In this document: piece by piece, positions 9,170-17,372 of the stretch | Layout: the number at the start of each line of letters is the position of its first letter | How positions within the stretch are numbered: the stretch's first letter is position 1 | Source: Spirochaetales bacterium | GTDB taxonomy: Bacteria; Spirochaetota; Spirochaetia; Sphaerochaetales; Sphaerochaetaceae | Direction: 5' to 3' | NCBI GenBank assembly: GCA_022788185.1 | Contig: JALEVV010000063.1 | Location: 29,444 to 93,443, forward strand | Length of the DNA stretch: 64,000 nt | The notes under the pieces: model-generated | Told to the model about the DNA's origin: nothing | Database searches by the model: none | What the model saw: only the letters and a program-made list of their open reading frames with translations | Position numbers and translations under genes: made by a program

Positions 9170-10918
9170 ATGGATAGGAATACTATTCTTGCGATCATAT
9201 TATCCGTGATCGTGATCACAGTGGGAATGACGGTTCAGACCGTTTTCTTCCCAATGGATACCGCAATCGCGGAAACGGAAGTTCAGACAGTTGAGGAAAA
9301 CGTAACCTCCGTCAGTTCTGTAATATCAAGCCCGGCAACCCCGAAAAACACAGTAACAGATACAAATCCGTTCACGGTTGAGACGGATGCCATGACCGTT
9401 ACCTTCGATCCCTATGGTGCATCGGTAAGCAGCATAAAGATGAAGAAGCATCTTGATGCCTCAAAAGAACCGGTGGAAATCCTGCTTACGGACGGAGGAA
9501 AGGGCAATGCATTCCTGATGTATCGTTCCAATGATACCTCAGCGCCCATAACGGATGCCTTCAGCCACAGCATTGAGGAACGAGGGGATCTTATCCTCGT
9601 CATCTTCTCACAGGTGTTCGAGCAGGAAGGAAAGCAGTATGAGATAATCAAGAAATATGCACTCAGCAAGAGTGAGGAATATCTCTTCCAGATAGCCGTC
9701 ACACTCAATTCCCTTGATGGTTCCCAGCTTCCCTTCTCCGTATATACCATCGGTGTGGAGCCTCAGGTCGGTCCTGAGTTCGAGAACCTCAGCGGTAACT
9801 ATGACTACAGAAGGATGTACTATTCACCGCTTGACAAGACATCGAAGAAGACGGTCAGCTTCAAGAACGGAGTCTATCAGACCAGTGACAGCGTCTCATG
9901 GGCAGCCCTTGCAGGCAAGTACTTCACCATCATAGGTGTGCCTGCCGAAGGAAGCAGCAACACGGTCAGATTCACGCAGGACACATCCGAAAAGCAGCAG
10001 AACTCCTTCTATATCACGAGAACTGGAGTGGCAGCTTCAAGCGTAACCGATGTCTACAGCTTCTACTGCGGACCCAAACTCACCAAGTATCTCAACATGT
10101 ATGATATCGCGAATGACAATACATTCGGTATCACGAACCTCCACCTTGCGAAGGTTATGGATTCCTCAACCTGGCTTGGCTGGCTTGAGACAATCCTCAA
10201 GTGGGTACTTACACTCATTTACAGATTCATCCCCAACTACGGTGTTGCGATAATCATCCTTACACTGCTCATCAAGCTCATGCTTCAGCCGATAAGCAAG
10301 AAGGGTATGGAATCAACGGCGAAGATGTCTGCCATCAACCCCAAGCTGGAAGAGATCAAGGCAAAGTATGCGGACAATCCGGAAGCAATGAACAATGCAA
10401 TGGCCAAACTCTACAAGGAGGAGGGCATCAACCCGATGGGTTCATGTCTGCCGATGTTCATTCAGTTCCCCGTATTCATTGCTCTCTACGGACTTCTCAA
10501 CAACCATTTCGAGCTGCGCGGTGCAATGTTCATCCCTGGATGGATTCCCGATCTTTCAATTCCCGATACTGTCGCGGTCCTTCCCTTCAGCCTTCCCCTT
10601 CTCGGAAGTCAGATCCATCTGCTGCCGATCATCTACACTGCATCCATGATCTTCTCAATGAAGATAACGCAGACTGCAAGCACGCAGTCATCACAGCAGG
10701 GCATGATGAACTTCATGACCTACGGCATGCCTCTTATCTTCTTCTTCATGCTCTATAATGCTCCGTCAGGACTTCTTGTCTACTGGACAGTGACCAACGC
10801 AATTTCAATAATCCAGCAGGTCTACGTCAACTCAAAGAAGAAGAAGCAGTACGAAGAGGAGATGAAGTCAAAGGAAGATGAAAAGAATCTGAAATTCAAA
10901 AGCAGAAAGAAAAAATAA
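9170..10918 (+). CDS. yidC: Membrane protein insertase YidC
   Basis: Inserts proteins into the inner membrane, alone or with SecYEG. The 582 residues comprise an N-terminal membrane anchor, a large periplasmic beta-sandwich domain (about residues 60-330) as in Gram-negative YidC, and the conserved C-terminal core with NYGVAIIILTLLIKL, then M.PKL.EIKAKY, GINPMGSCLPMFIQFPVFIALY, and a basic tail. The long periplasmic domain implies a diderm cell. The ATG follows CAAGGAGAC. Confidence 0.97.
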   Translation: MDRNTILAIILSVIVITVGMTVQTVFFPMDTAIAETEVQTVEENVTSVSSVISSPATPKNTVTDTNPFTVETDAMTVTFDPYGASVSSIKMKKHLDASKEPVEILLTDGGKGNAFLMYRSNDTSAPITDAFSHSIEERGDLILVIFSQVFEQEGKQYEIIKKYALSKSEEYLFQIAVTLNSLDGSQLPFSVYTIGVEPQVGPEFENLSGNYDYRRMYYSPLDKTSKKTVSFKNGVYQTSDSVSWAALAGKYFTIIGVPAEGSSNTVRFTQDTSEKQQNSFYITRTGVAASSVTDVYSFYCGPKLTKYLNMYDIANDNTFGITNLHLAKVMDSSTWLGWLETILKWVLTLIYRFIPNYGVAIIILTLLIKLMLQPISKKGMESTAKMSAINPKLEEIKAKYADNPEAMNNAMAKLYKEEGINPMGSCLPMFIQFPVFIALYGLLNNHFELRGAMFIPGWIPDLSIPDTVAVLPFSLPLLGSQIHLLPIIYTASMIFSMKITQTASTQSSQQGMMNFMTYGMPLIFFFMLYNAPSGLLVYWTVTNAISIIQQVYVNSKKKKQYEEEMKSKEDEKNLKFKSRKKK

Positions 10919-10932
10919 AAGGACAGATATAG

Positions 10933-11595
10933 ATGACCAGAGAATTTGAAGGAAAGACAGAACAGGAAGCCATTGACATGGCTATCCGTGAGTTAGGTCT
11001 GGACAGAGATGATTTCGATGTCGAGATAATAGATCAGCAGAAAAAAACTTTCTTCAAGAAGGGAAGCGTTACGATAAGGGTTCACATTCCTGAGGAAGAG
11101 CCTGAGGAGATTTTCTCTGAACAGGCGCTTGCCAGTGAGAGTGAGGATGAGGAGAAGATACTCCATTTCATAGAGAATCTGATAATGAAGATGGGATATG
11201 AGTGCAGTGTCAGCATCAACTTCAGAAAGGATCATAAGCTTGGTTTCAGCATTGAGAGTCCCAATTCCTCAATCCTTATCGGAAGGAAGGGTAAGAACCT
11301 TGATGCTATCCAGCTGCTGGCAAATGTCTATGCCGCAAAGCTTGATGAGGACTACAAGATCATCGTTGACAGCGAGGATTACAGGATGAGACATGAGGAG
11401 TACATTGTGCGCAATGCGTTCAAGTGTGCCGAATATGTCAGAAAGTCAGGTAAGAGCAAGCTGCTTGAACCGATGAATCCGTTTGAGAGAAGGCTCATTC
11501 ATACGGCGCTCAATGATTTCGACGGAGTCGAGACAAAGAGCGAGGGTGAAGGACTTTACAAGCAGGTAAGAATAATACCCGTAAAAAACAACTGA
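10933..11595 (+). CDS. khpB: RNA-binding protein KhpB (Jag)
   Basis: A 220-residue protein with three modules: Jag_N (about 1-55, EGKTEQEAIDMAIRELGL), a KH domain with the GxxG loop as LIGRKGKNLDAIQ near residue 115-130, and an R3H domain (RKSGKSKLLEPMNPFERRLIH). It binds RNA and is commonly encoded after yidC, as here with 14 nt between them. It ends the origin-proximal plus-strand operon, which is closed by a GC-rich hairpin. Confidence 0.95.
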   Translation: MTREFEGKTEQEAIDMAIRELGLDRDDFDVEIIDQQKKTFFKKGSVTIRVHIPEEEPEEIFSEQALASESEDEEKILHFIENLIMKMGYECSVSINFRKDHKLGFSIESPNSSILIGRKGKNLDAIQLLANVYAAKLDEDYKIIVDSEDYRMRHEEYIVRNAFKCAEYVRKSGKSKLLEPMNPFERRLIHTALNDFDGVETKSEGEGLYKQVRIIPVKNN

Positions 11596-11601
11596 TAGTG
11601 T

Positions 11602-11626
11602 GGCCCGGAAAACCGGGCCATTCTTA
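11602..11626 (+). terminator. Terminator after khpB
   Basis: Perfect stem GGCCCGG (11602-11608), loop AAAA, CCGGGCC (11613-11619), followed by ATTCTTATA. The T-run is broken, but the stem is strong and sits directly after the khpB stop. Confidence 0.75.
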
Positions 11627-11629
11627 TAA

Positions 11630-11658
11630 TTGACAGATAGGTTTACTGCTATTACTAT
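11630..11658 (+). promoter_or_regulatory. perR promoter
   Basis: TTGACA (11630-11635), exactly 17 bp, TACTAT (11653-11658). Transcription would start near 11665, about 20 nt before the ATG. The A+T-rich stretch CTATTACTATTAATATCG over the -10 could hold a PerR-type operator, but I see no clean TTATAAT inverted repeat. Confidence 0.7.
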
Positions 11659-11685
11659 TAATATCGATTACTGATAAGAGGTTCT

Positions 11686-12084
11686 ATGAAGGAGTTGAGG
11701 AATACAAAGCAGAGGGAGGAAGTGCTTAATGCGGTCAGAACGCTCATGTACCATCCCACGGCAGAGGAAGTATATCTTGATGTATCCAGAAAGAATCCTT
11801 CTATCAGCAAGGGTACGGTATACAGAAATCTGAATCTGCTTACACAGCTGGGGGAAATCAGCAAAATCAGCATGCCCGGAAGCGAACCTGACAGGTTCGA
11901 CCACATTACGGAAGAAAATCACCATCATGCTTTCTGCCGATGCTGCAAAAGACTGTTCGATTATGAGCTTGATGAGGAGCTTCATTATGAGGGACATGTC
12001 ATCGATAAGGATTTTACCGTGGAAAAGAGTCAGTTGATACTTACCGGCATCTGCAAGGATTGTCTGGAAAAGAATAAGGAGTGA
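11686..12084 (+). CDS. perR: Fur-family regulator, probably PerR
   Basis: A 132-residue winged-helix metalloregulator. Marks are HPTAEEVY (His of the regulatory site), the DNA-recognition helix ISKGTVYRNLNLL, the acidic/His metal cluster PDRFDHITEENHHHAF, and two CxxC zinc motifs (CRCC and CKDC). PerR is preferred over Fur because the next gene, 3 nt downstream, is rubrerythrin, a standard PerR target, and because the RFD Asp that senses peroxide in PerR is present. It probably represses the perR-rbr operon. An iron-sensing Fur role cannot be excluded. Confidence 0.85.
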   Translation: MKELRNTKQREEVLNAVRTLMYHPTAEEVYLDVSRKNPSISKGTVYRNLNLLTQLGEISKISMPGSEPDRFDHITEENHHHAFCRCCKRLFDYELDEELHYEGHVIDKDFTVEKSQLILTGICKDCLEKNKE

Positions 12085-12087
12085 AAA

Positions 12088-12630
12088 ATGGAATTAAAAG
12101 GCAGTAAGACTGAAAAGAACCTGCAGGAGGCATTTGCAGGAGAGAGCCAGGCAAGGAACAAGTACACATACTTTGCCTCAAAGGCCAAGAAGGAAGGTTA
12201 TGTGCAGATTGCAAAGATCTTCGAGGAAACAGCTGACAACGAGAAGGAACATGCAAAGCTTTGGTTCAAACTTCTCCAGGAGAACGGTGAAATCCCCACA
12301 ACGGCTGCCAACCTGAAGGCTGCCGCAGAAGGTGAGAACTACGAGTGGACCGACATGTATGCCCGCATGGCTGATGAAGCTGAGGAAGAGGGCTTTAAGG
12401 CTATCGCAGCCCAGTTCAGAGGTGTTGCTGCCATCGAGGCTGAGCATGAGAAGAGATATCTCGAGCTGCTCAATAACGTGGAAAAAGGTCTTGTGTTCTC
12501 AAGGGACGGAGAGATGATCTGGAAGTGCACTAACTGCGGACACATCGTAATCGGTAAGAGCGCTCCTCAGGTCTGTCCTGTATGTGCTCATCCGCAGGCA
12601 TACTTTGAGATTGCCGCAAAGAACTGGTAA
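12088..12630 (+). CDS. rbr: Rubrerythrin
   Basis: A 180-residue non-haem iron peroxidase that reduces hydrogen peroxide in anaerobes. The N-terminal four-helix bundle has paired diiron motifs ([19 protein letters not shown], and later [11 protein letters not shown]), and the C-terminal rubredoxin domain carries CTNCGH and CPVCAHP, which bind one iron. It is co-transcribed with perR and followed by an intrinsic terminator. Confidence 0.97.
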   Translation: MELKGSKTEKNLQEAFAGESQARNKYTYFASKAKKEGYVQIAKIFEETADNEKEHAKLWFKLLQENGEIPTTAANLKAAAEGENYEWTDMYARMADEAEEEGFKAIAAQFRGVAAIEAEHEKRYLELLNNVEKGLVFSRDGEMIWKCTNCGHIVIGKSAPQVCPVCAHPQAYFEIAAKNW

Positions 12631-12650
12631 TCCCGGTCCTCAGGCGAAAG

Positions 12651-12683
12651 ACGGCTGCCATGACGGTGGCCGTTTTTGTTTTT
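12651..12683 (+). terminator. Intrinsic terminator after rbr
   Basis: Stem ACGGCTGCC (12651-12659) pairs with GGTGGCCGT (12665-12673) using two G-T wobbles and a loop of ATGAC. A T-rich tract of about ten bases follows. Confidence 0.85.
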
Positions 12684-12755
12684 ATCATGAAGATTGTCAG
12701 AAAAGGTTGCCATATCTGTGTCTGAGGCACATATTTGAATCATCCAGGAGGAATT

Positions 12756-13046
12756 ATGGCAGAATATTATTCAAATGAACCCGATAACGGAAACAGAAAG
12801 GGTGATGAAGGCACAATGCCCCTTATTCTGGGAATTCTTTCGATTGTGCTGTCCCTTACCTTTTCCCGTCTGGTAGGGCTTATACTCGGAATTATTGCGA
12901 TTGTGAAGGGCGGTCAGCATCGCCATGAGGACAATGACGCCAGAATCGGCTTCATATGCGGCATTATCGGTGTCTCCCTGTCATCGGTATTCCTGTTGGC
13001 AGTATCATCGTTACTGTTCTCATTATTCACGTTCTGGCTTATCTGA
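12756..13046 (+). CDS. Small DUF4190-like membrane protein
   Basis: A 96-residue protein of unknown role. A polar N-terminus (about 25 residues) is followed by hydrophobic segments MPLILGILSIVLSL and LVGLILGIIAIVKGG, a hydrophilic HRHEDNDARIG loop, and a last pair of membrane stretches. The G-I-L-S-I...G-L-I-L-G-I pattern resembles DUF4190. The ATG at 12756 follows AGGAGG; a TTG at 12735 is in frame but has no such site. The next gene is a related small protein. Confidence 0.7.
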   Translation: MAEYYSNEPDNGNRKGDEGTMPLILGILSIVLSLTFSRLVGLILGIIAIVKGGQHRHEDNDARIGFICGIIGVSLSSVFLLAVSSLLFSLFTFWLI

Positions 13047-13057
13047 GGTGGATGAAT

Positions 13058-13288
13058 ATGAAAAAGAAGATTTATCCGACAGTTTGTGCAGTCACGGGAG
13101 TGGCAACGGCATTTACGTTGATTCTGTCTCCCCTTTCCCTGATCCTGTCCCTCATAGGTCTTGTTTCAGGTTCCGTTGAGAGGAAGGAAAATCCTTCCCC
13201 CTTCATTCTGGGAACAATAGGAACAGTAATATCAATTGTGTCACTGACCGTACTTTACTGTCTTTTCAGACGCATATTGATGCTTTAG
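13058..13288 (+). CDS. Small membrane protein, partner of the preceding gene
   Basis: A 76-residue protein with a basic start (MKKK), two hydrophobic segments (AVTGVATAFTLILSPLSLIL and FILGTIGTVISIVSLTVLY) and a basic end (FRRILML). The loop GSVERKENPSPFILG is reminiscent of the hinge in the preceding protein, so the two may be related by duplication. The second ATG (13058) sits 7 nt after GAGGTG and is preferred to 13052. No function is recognisable. Confidence 0.6.
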   Translation: MKKKIYPTVCAVTGVATAFTLILSPLSLILSLIGLVSGSVERKENPSPFILGTIGTVISIVSLTVLYCLFRRILML

Positions 13289-13290
13289 GA

Positions 13291-14286
13291 TCACTCCCCG
13301 TAGTGTTCCTCAATATAGTGTCTGAGCTCCAGACTTCTTTCCTTTGAGAACTGTGCTCCTATCTGGCTGATGATCTCACCGGCCAGGAAGGATGCGATTT
13401 TACCGGCAGTCTCACTGGAATATCCCTTAGCAATTCCATACAGGAAGCCTGCGGCATAGGTGTCTCCGGCTCCTGTGGTATCCACCGGTTCCGAAGATCC
13501 CTGAACGTCAATCTTCGTGATCACCCTGTTGTCCGACACGAAGGAACCCCTCTTGCCGTTTTTGACGACAGCTATCGGGGCAAGCTTTCCCATACTCTTG
13601 CAGCACTCATAGGCATCGTAGTTGTCAAAGAGATATCTTGCTTCCTCGCTGTTGGCGAACACTATGTCGCAATGGTCCGTAATCAGCTGGAGAAAGTCAG
13701 ATCTGTATCTGCCTACGGCAAAGGGATCCGCGATATCGAATGCAACCTTAATCCCGTTCTCACTGCAGAAACTCAGAACCTTTCTTATGGCCCTTTTCTG
13801 AGGCTCTGTATCCCACATGTATCCGGTGAAGTAGAAAATAGAGGCATCCTTCAGATTGTCCAGATTCACGTTCGGTGCATCAAAGCACTTGTTTGCGCCC
13901 AGAAAGGTATTCATGGTCCTTTCCTTGTCATCGGTGAGTAGGATGATGGACGTGCCTGTGGGTTCATCATATGAGATAAGATCGTCACCGACCCCGATTT
14001 CACGGAGTTTTGCCCTGTAAACCTCGGAAAGCTCATCCTTTCCCACACCTCCTGCAAGAGTGGTATGAATACCGAGGGAGCATAGTGTAACCATAGTGTT
14101 GGGGCATGAACCGCCCGGAGAATAAACCAGCTTCTTGGTCTTAAGGTAATCGATTAGTTCCTTATGACGGGCTTTATCAATCAGATGCATTGTTCCCTTG
14201 TACAGGGAAAGGGCATTAAGGTCTTCATTGGTGATGTTTGCCAGTATGTCTATAAGGGGATTGCCGATTCCGTAGATCTTATTCAT
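13291..14286 (-). CDS. PfkB-family sugar/nucleoside kinase (adenosine kinase-like)
   Basis: A 331-residue ribokinase-fold kinase. The C-terminal PfkB signature VDTTGAGDTYAAGFLYG supplies the catalytic Asp and anion hole; the N-terminal substrate region is GNPLIDILANI and SPGGSCPNT. The N-DPL-like start and length suit the adenosine kinase-like branch seen in many bacteria, but the substrate cannot be set from sequence alone. There is no Shine-Dalgarno sequence, and TATAAT lies 6 nt before the ATG, so the message is probably leaderless. Confidence 0.85.
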   Translation of the reverse strand: MNKIYGIGNPLIDILANITNEDLNALSLYKGTMHLIDKARHKELIDYLKTKKLVYSPGGSCPNTMVTLCSLGIHTTLAGGVGKDELSEVYRAKLREIGVGDDLISYDEPTGTSIILLTDDKERTMNTFLGANKCFDAPNVNLDNLKDASIFYFTGYMWDTEPQKRAIRKVLSFCSENGIKVAFDIADPFAVGRYRSDFLQLITDHCDIVFANSEEARYLFDNYDAYECCKSMGKLAPIAVVKNGKRGSFVSDNRVITKIDVQGSSEPVDTTGAGDTYAAGFLYGIAKGYSSETAGKIASFLAGEIISQIGAQFSKERSLELRHYIEEHYGE

Positions 14287-14292
14287 GGGAAA

Positions 14293-14321
14293 ATTATAGC
14301 TTCAAACGCCCAATAAAACAA
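14293..14321 (-). promoter_or_regulatory. Promoter of the PfkB-family kinase (leaderless type)
   Basis: On the minus strand: TTGTTT (14316-14321), 17 bp, TATAAT (14293-14298), then 6 nt TTTCCC and the ATG at 14286. The predicted start of transcription is the A of the start codon. Confidence 0.7.
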
Positions 14322-14337
14322 TTCAATATAATCCCCA

Positions 14338-14366
14338 TGCCAAAACACACTCATAAATGATACACT
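14338..14366 (+). promoter_or_regulatory. murA promoter (leaderless type, extended -10)
   Basis: TGATACACT, an extended -10 (hexamer 14361-14366), lies 6 nt before the murA ATG. The -35 position (14338-14343, TGCCAA) is weak, which the extended -10 can offset. No Shine-Dalgarno sequence is present. Confidence 0.6.
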
Positions 14367-14372
14367 GAATTC

Positions 14373-15656
14373 ATGAGCAGATATGTGATAAGAGGCGCAA
14401 GGGAACTTCACGGTGAAATAAATGTCAGCGGAAACAAGAATGCTGCCCTTCCGTGCATAGCTGCGACCCTTCTTACCGATGAGGAAGTAAGACTTTCAAA
14501 CATCCCGGACATTCTTGATGTAAGGGTAATGAAGAAACTGCTTACAGAGCTGGGATCTGAAATTCATGAACACTCTCAGAACAGTGCTTCCTATTATTCC
14601 CATATAAGATTCTCAGGACTTACTCCTTCCCTTGTGGACAGCGTAAGAGGATCCATACTGTTTTCCGGTCCCCTGCTGGCAAGGGGTGAAAAAGTAGTTA
14701 TACCTCCTCCCGGCGGTGACGTGATAGGGCTGAGAAGACTTGATACCCACTTCATGGGGCTTTCAGCCCTTGGTGTGGACTGCAGTGTGGATGAAAGGGG
14801 CTATCTAATTCTCACACCTCCCCAGAGGCTTATGGGAGCGGACATATTCCTTGACGAAGCCTCCGTCACGGCCACTGAGAACTGCATAATGGCAGCCACC
14901 CTTGCCTATGGGGAGAGTACCATTTACAATGCGGCGTGCGAGCCTCATATCCAGGATCTGTGCCATCTTCTGAACAGAATGGGAAGCTCAATTGAGGGTA
15001 TAGGCTCCAACTATCTCAGGATAAAGGGAAGGGAAAAACTCAAAGGTGCAGAATTTGCCATAGGTCCCGATTACATGGAAACAGGATCCTACATCGGACT
15101 TGCCGCCGCAACCGGCAGTGAACTGCTCCTTAGAAGAACCGATACATCCTACCTGAGGCCTCTGGAACTGGGCTTTGACAAACTCGGCATAAAGTTTGAG
15201 TCCTTCAAAGACTGTATTTATATACCAAAGGAACAGAAGAAGATCATAAGCAGGACCTATTCAGGTGTTACTAACAAGCTTGATGATGCCCCATGGCCGG
15301 GCTTTCCCGCCGACCTTCTGTCCATAATGACGGTAACGGCTACTCAGATGACAGGTACCCTCCTTATCCATGAGAAGATGTTTGAATCGAGACTCTACTT
15401 TGTTGATTACCTCATCAGAATGGGAGCTGACATCATTCTGTGTGACCCACACAGGGCTGTTGTGAGCGGCAAGAGCAGACTAAAACCCTGTGAGCTGACA
15501 AGTCCCGATGTCAGGGCCGGAATGGCCATGGTGATAGCAGCGCTGGCAACCGAAGGCGTCTGTTCAATTGACAGGATAGACCAGATCGAAAGGGGATATG
15601 AAAAGCTTCTTGAAAAGCTCAGCGGGGTCGGTGCCGATATCGTGAGAGCCGACTAG
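14373..15656 (+). CDS. murA: UDP-N-acetylglucosamine 1-carboxyvinyltransferase (MurA, Cys-to-Asp type)
   Basis: Transfers enolpyruvate from PEP to UDP-GlcNAc, the first committed step of peptidoglycan synthesis. The 427 residues have the EPSP-synthase-like two-domain fold with GNKNAALPCIAATLL at the start and the conserved Arg-rich and GPDYMETG segments later. The active-site loop reads PPPGGDVIGLRRLD: Asp116 (GAC, 14718-14720) replaces the usual Cys that fosfomycin alkylates. Asp at this place is known in mycobacteria, chlamydiae and Borrelia and gives fosfomycin-insensitive enzyme. No Shine-Dalgarno sequence is present. Confidence 0.97.
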   Translation: MSRYVIRGARELHGEINVSGNKNAALPCIAATLLTDEEVRLSNIPDILDVRVMKKLLTELGSEIHEHSQNSASYYSHIRFSGLTPSLVDSVRGSILFSGPLLARGEKVVIPPPGGDVIGLRRLDTHFMGLSALGVDCSVDERGYLILTPPQRLMGADIFLDEASVTATENCIMAATLAYGESTIYNAACEPHIQDLCHLLNRMGSSIEGIGSNYLRIKGREKLKGAEFAIGPDYMETGSYIGLAAATGSELLLRRTDTSYLRPLELGFDKLGIKFESFKDCIYIPKEQKKIISRTYSGVTNKLDDAPWPGFPADLLSIMTVTATQMTGTLLIHEKMFESRLYFVDYLIRMGADIILCDPHRAVVSGKSRLKPCELTSPDVRAGMAMVIAALATEGVCSIDRIDQIERGYEKLLEKLSGVGADIVRAD

Positions 15657-16097
15657 TTTTTTCCTCCCCTGGGACACTAAATATGGGTTTTCCACAAGTT
15701 TTCAACAATGTTTCAACAATTAATGCACAGGGGTTGTGGAAAACTCTGAAAACTTAAAACCGTTATTTGTTGCACTATAGTGTGATAATAATAGTTAAAT
15801 ATTTGCAATAAAATAAATTATTTAAACTTTGAGCTTATTGGAAATACCTAGAAATTATATAATTTTTACCTTGTTCCGAGTTTGAAAACCCTTGTTGAAA
15901 ACATATGAAAACACGGAGTTTTCAACAGGTTTTCAACAGGTGGGGTTTTCGGTGTGTAAAAGTAGTTAATTATACCTTGGTGATGGAATTAACCCTGTGC
16001 AAAACGGAAAAAGAGAGAAAAAGGACACACTTTCCGTAGTGTAATGACAGCCTTCCGGAAGAAGGCTGTCATAAAGAGGAAAAGATAATCACCGGGT
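15657..16097. other. Convergent spacer with a second DnaA-box-like cluster
   Basis: This 441-bp region lies between the 3' ends of murA and the AAA+ gene, so it needs no promoter. Nonamers like those in the dnaA-dnaN spacer occur at 15688-15696 (TTTTCCACA), 15699-15707, 15710-15718 (GTTTCAACA), 15735-15743 (reverse TTTTCCACA), 15893-15901 (reverse), 15919-15927 and 15930-15938 (TTTTCAACA). An A+T-rich block, 15780-15870, lies between two sub-clusters. It may be an auxiliary origin element or a DnaA-titrating site. Confidence 0.65.
16045..16071. repeat. Perfect 11-bp hairpin near the 3' end of the AAA+ gene
   Basis: TGACAGCCTTC (16045-16055) and its complement (16061-16071) flank a 5-nt loop. 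No clear T-run follows on either strand. It could still act as a bidirectional terminator or mRNA 3'-end stabiliser for the minus-strand gene ending at 16098. Confidence 0.5.
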
Positions 16098-17204
16098 TCA
16101 GAGATCTTCGTCAGGGAGGGAGAAGATGAATGAGCCCTCACTGCATGTCCTGTGCATGTGTTCGACCGTCTTCAGCAACTGTCTCACATTGCCAGGCCAG
16201 TCATACTCCATGAAGGGAGTGTAATCAGCTATCATGTTTTTATAACCCTTTGCTTCCTCATGATGGCGGATCAGGGCTGGAATGTCTTCCTTCCGTTCCC
16301 TGAGGGGAGAGATCCTGATGACCTGTGAGCAGATTCTGTGGTATATGTCCTTTCTGAGTTTCCCGCTTTCCATGAGCGCCTTGGGAGACTGGTTTGAAAT
16401 AAGTATTATCTTACCGGTCGACTGACACATATCATTTCCGTAATATCCCACCGGACGGTACTGTCTGTCCTCAATGAACCTCAGCATGAGGCTCTGGGAA
16501 GATAGGGACAGATTCTCTATCTCATCGAATATGAGACAGGTGTCGTTGGCTTCCTCCGCGTATCCCTTCACGGTTTTCACGGAACCCGTATAGGAACCTT
16601 TGTCTGAACCGAACAGAGCCGATTCACAGAGGTCGGAATTGATCTGGCAGCTGTTCACCACAACTCTTTCCTTTGAGCTGTTATAGGTCTTTGCAATTGC
16701 CCTGCTTATAACTTCCTTGCCTGTTCCGGTTTCTCCGTAGATAAGAACCAGTTCGTCATCGGATGAAAACAATCTGGCTTTGTTCCTGACTTCAACGGAG
16801 TTTTCTGAAGAGCCTATATAGAGGCTGTCAAAAAAGTCCTCATCCGCATTGACTGAATTCATCTCCTGGCTTTCCGGGATCAGGGAAGCCAGTTCATCCT
16901 CTGAAAATGGTTTCCTCAGCAGCGTGAAACCTTCACGCACTTCCGCAGAAACCATATCCTTCATCAGTGTTTTGGGGCAGAGCAATATTACCTTTGTTTC
17001 CTTCAGGCTAAGGGCCTGCATGAACAGTGCTCCGTATCTTTCGGGACTGTCAACGTCGATGATACATAGCTTTCGATCAGGTATGCCTTGAAGCATTTCG
17101 GTAATGTTTTCCGTTGACCTGATGAAGAGACACTGCTGACCGGTTATTTTATTAACAGTGGTCCTATGGTGAGAATTAGTGGAAAAGAGCACAGTTTTAT
17201 TCAA
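16098..17204 (-). CDS. Sigma54-activator-like AAA+ regulator with degenerate receiver and no HTH
   Basis: A 368-residue protein. Residues about 1-110 look like a receiver fold without the N-terminal acidic pair (a pseudo-receiver). Residues about 125-350 are a sigma54-activation-type AAA+ domain: Walker A GETGTGKE, Walker B CLIFDEIEN, arginine-finger region LRKDIYHRI, and YDWPGNVRQLLKTVEH. The sigma54-contacting GAFTGA loop reads GSYTGS, and the protein ends after the AAA+ lid with no Fis-type helix-turn-helix. The TTG start follows AAAGGAC. It may be a specialised or decayed regulator; the target is unknown. Confidence 0.8.
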   Translation of the reverse strand: MNKTVLFSTNSHHRTTVNKITGQQCLFIRSTENITEMLQGIPDRKLCIIDVDSPERYGALFMQALSLKETKVILLCPKTLMKDMVSAEVREGFTLLRKPFSEDELASLIPESQEMNSVNADEDFFDSLYIGSSENSVEVRNKARLFSSDDELVLIYGETGTGKEVISRAIAKTYNSSKERVVVNSCQINSDLCESALFGSDKGSYTGSVKTVKGYAEEANDTCLIFDEIENLSLSSQSLMLRFIEDRQYRPVGYYGNDMCQSTGKIILISNQSPKALMESGKLRKDIYHRICSQVIRISPLRERKEDIPALIRHHEEAKGYKNMIADYTPFMEYDWPGNVRQLLKTVEHMHRTCSEGSFIFSLPDEDL

Positions 17205-17372
17205 TGTTACGTCCTTTTCATGAATTCTGAGACGACGTTAATAAGTGACCTTACTAACCTTAAAATGTTAATTTGATAACAATTACCCCCTACTCACTTA
17301 TATGGTAAGGGTGAAAATCGGAATTTGACAAGAAAAATTTTGTATAATTTTTAAATAAGTCTATTGACCATA
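17205..17372. other. Upstream region of the AAA+ gene with inverted elements
   Basis: This A+T-rich spacer presumably holds the promoter of the minus-strand AAA+ gene. ATAAGTGA-CCTTAC at 17241-17254 reappears in inverted order as TCACTTAT (17294-17301) and GTAAGG (17305-17310), which could be a paired operator. I could not fix a promoter with confidence. Confidence 0.35.

Noticed and set aside
11640..11685. PerR operator over the perR promoter
   Set aside because: The A+T-rich sequence only loosely resembles the TTATAAT inverted repeat.
17330..17352. TTGACA followed by TATAAT on the plus strand
   Set aside because: The spacer is only 12 bp, too short for a sigma70 promoter, and no plus-strand gene follows.
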